Assembly (NCBI GenBank): GCA_038213005.1
Contig: JBBQTU010000225.1
Location: 1 to 6,749 of the forward strand
Length of the DNA stretch: 6,749 nt
Source: JBBQTU01 sp038213005
GTDB taxonomy: Bacteria > Planctomycetota > Phycisphaerae > Tepidisphaerales > Tepidisphaeraceae
Direction of reading: 5' to 3'
Made by a program: the position numbers and the translations under genes. Shown here one piece after another: positions 6,097 through 6,749 of this stretch. Under the pieces are notes generated by a model. It was not told the DNA's origin and ran no database searches. It worked only from the letters and a program-made list of their open reading frames with translations. Positions within the stretch are counted from its first letter, which is position 1. Every line of letters starts with the position of its first letter.

Positions 6097-6489
6097 ATGG
6101 CCAAGACCCTCGAAGGTAAGCGGATCCTCCTGGTGGACGATGACCCGGATATTATCTCCAGTATTGAAGCTGCATTTGAGCCCACAGGAGCGGCCGTCGA
6201 GACGGCCACCAACGGCAACCAGGCCGTCGAGCTCTGCGAGAAGAATGTGCCGGACCTGATGATCCTGGACATGATGCTGCCCGGCCGCAGCGGCTTTCTC
6301 GTCCTGGAAAAGGTCAAGGCCCGCAAACCCAAAGGTGCCAAGCCCGTGGTGATCATGATCACCGGCAACCCCGGCGCCCGTCACAAGATGTACGCCGAGA
6401 GCCTGGGCGTCGCCGACTACTTCAACAAGCCGGTGAAGATGGACAAGCTGGTCACCACCGCCGAGCGGCTGCTGACCGAGCCGGCCTGA
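6097..6489 (+). CDS. Stand-alone response-regulator receiver protein
   Basis: The 130-residue product is a single receiver domain with no output domain, like CheY or Spo0F. It would be phosphorylated by a histidine kinase partner that is not in the window. Visible landmarks are the acidic pocket Asp14 and Asp15 in ILLVDDD, the phospho-acceptor Asp58 in LMILDMMLPG, the switch Thr89 in IMITG, aromatic Tyr108, and Lys111 with the following cis-Pro in NKPV. The set is complete, so a working phospho-switch is expected. The short tail after the last helix (LLTEPA) leaves no room for a DNA-binding domain. GGGAG at 6085-6089 lies 7 bases before the ATG. The gene diverges from clpS and is convergent with the aldo/keto reductase. 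Its output (chemotaxis, phosphorelay or another partner) cannot be told from the sequence. Confidence 0.9.
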   Translation: MAKTLEGKRILLVDDDPDIISSIEAAFEPTGAAVETATNGNQAVELCEKNVPDLMILDMMLPGRSGFLVLEKVKARKPKGAKPVVIMITGNPGARHKMYAESLGVADYFNKPVKMDKLVTTAERLLTEPA

Positions 6490-6542
6490 GGCGGCGCAGA
6501 TCCGCCACAGCACGGCCACGGCATCCCGCATGATGCAGACGT

Positions 6543-6580
6543 CAACGCACGCCCGCCGCAGTGGCGACGGGCGTGTGTTG
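6543..6580. terminator. Hairpin between convergent genes, possible two-way terminator
   Basis: The arms 6543-6555 and 6568-6580 form 13 base pairs, one of them G-T, around a 12-base loop. The hairpin lies between the stop of the receiver gene (6489) and that of the aldo/keto reductase gene (6616). No T-run follows on either strand, so it may act only in part or with Rho. A second, smaller hairpin, GGCGG/CCGCC, lies at 6490-6506 directly after the receiver stop. Confidence 0.5.
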
Positions 6581-6615
6581 TGCTCCGTGACCGCATGGCG
6601 GCCATCGCACGGCGA

Positions 6616-6749
6616 TTACGCGTCCAGGCTCAGCCACGCCAGTTCCTGCGGCGTCAGTTGGATATCCAGCGCCCTGAGACTGCTGCGAGTCTCCCAGATG
6701 GCGCGCGGGCCGATCAGCGGGAACGTGGGGAACGGCTGACAGAGCACGT
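6616..6749 (-). CDS. Aldo/keto reductase, C-terminal fragment, cut by the right window edge
   Basis: Aldo/keto reductases reduce carbonyl compounds with NADPH on a TIM barrel. Only the last 43 residues are in the window, ending at a TAA (complement of 6616-6618). They read QPFPTFPLIGPR, then a helix with SSLRALDIQL, then TPQELAWLSLDA. In this family the IGPR-like segment belongs to the NADPH-binding region near the C-terminus, and the LTPQELAWL stretch is the usual terminal helix. The catalytic Asp, Tyr, Lys and His residues lie outside the window, so activity cannot be judged. The substrate is unknown. Confidence 0.72.
   Translation of the reverse strand, partial: VLCQPFPTFPLIGPRAIWETRSSLRALDIQLTPQELAWLSLDA

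Overview
The window is GC-rich over most of its length. Its gene content suggests a member of the Planctomycetota, possibly Phycisphaerae-like. This is an inference from three things: a long exported HEAT-repeat protein of a style common in that phylum, a ClpS of the plant/planctomycete-like type, and the uneven use of Shine-Dalgarno sites. No rRNA, tRNA, CRISPR array, insertion sequence or recognisable defence or secondary-metabolite locus was found. The content is mainly housekeeping and regulatory, plus one repeat-rich spacer.

Left edge (1-482): the N-terminal part of a probable prephenate dehydratase runs off the left end on the minus strand. Its recognisable part lies in DNA that is about 41% GC (positions 1-120). 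GC jumps to about 67% in the next 60 bases, and the start of the gene cannot be fixed. Positions 262-482 hold no convincing gene.

483-2717 (+): a 744-residue exported HEAT-repeat protein with a TPR-like C-terminal part, starting at TTG.

2718-3111: a non-coding spacer with two direct copies (about 93% identical over 83 bp, offset 195 bp) of a GC-rich repeat. The first copy carries a 28-bp-arm palindrome. A small, uncharacterised three-helix membrane protein follows on the minus strand (3112-3390). Then comes a 284-bp spacer with a plausible promoter for the next gene.

3675-5495 (+): a full-length Uup-type ABC-F ATPase, convergent with and directly abutting a ClpS adaptor gene (5496-5834, -); their stop codons sit side by side in TGATCA. 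ClpS has a good promoter and Shine-Dalgarno site, and lacks the usual His that contacts N-degrons.

6097-6489 (+): a stand-alone response-regulator receiver protein, diverging from clpS. It is convergent with the C-terminal end of an aldo/keto reductase (6616-6749, -) that runs off the right edge. A 13-bp hairpin lies between these last two. Strands alternate, so most genes are probably single transcription units and not one operon; no shared pathway is evident.
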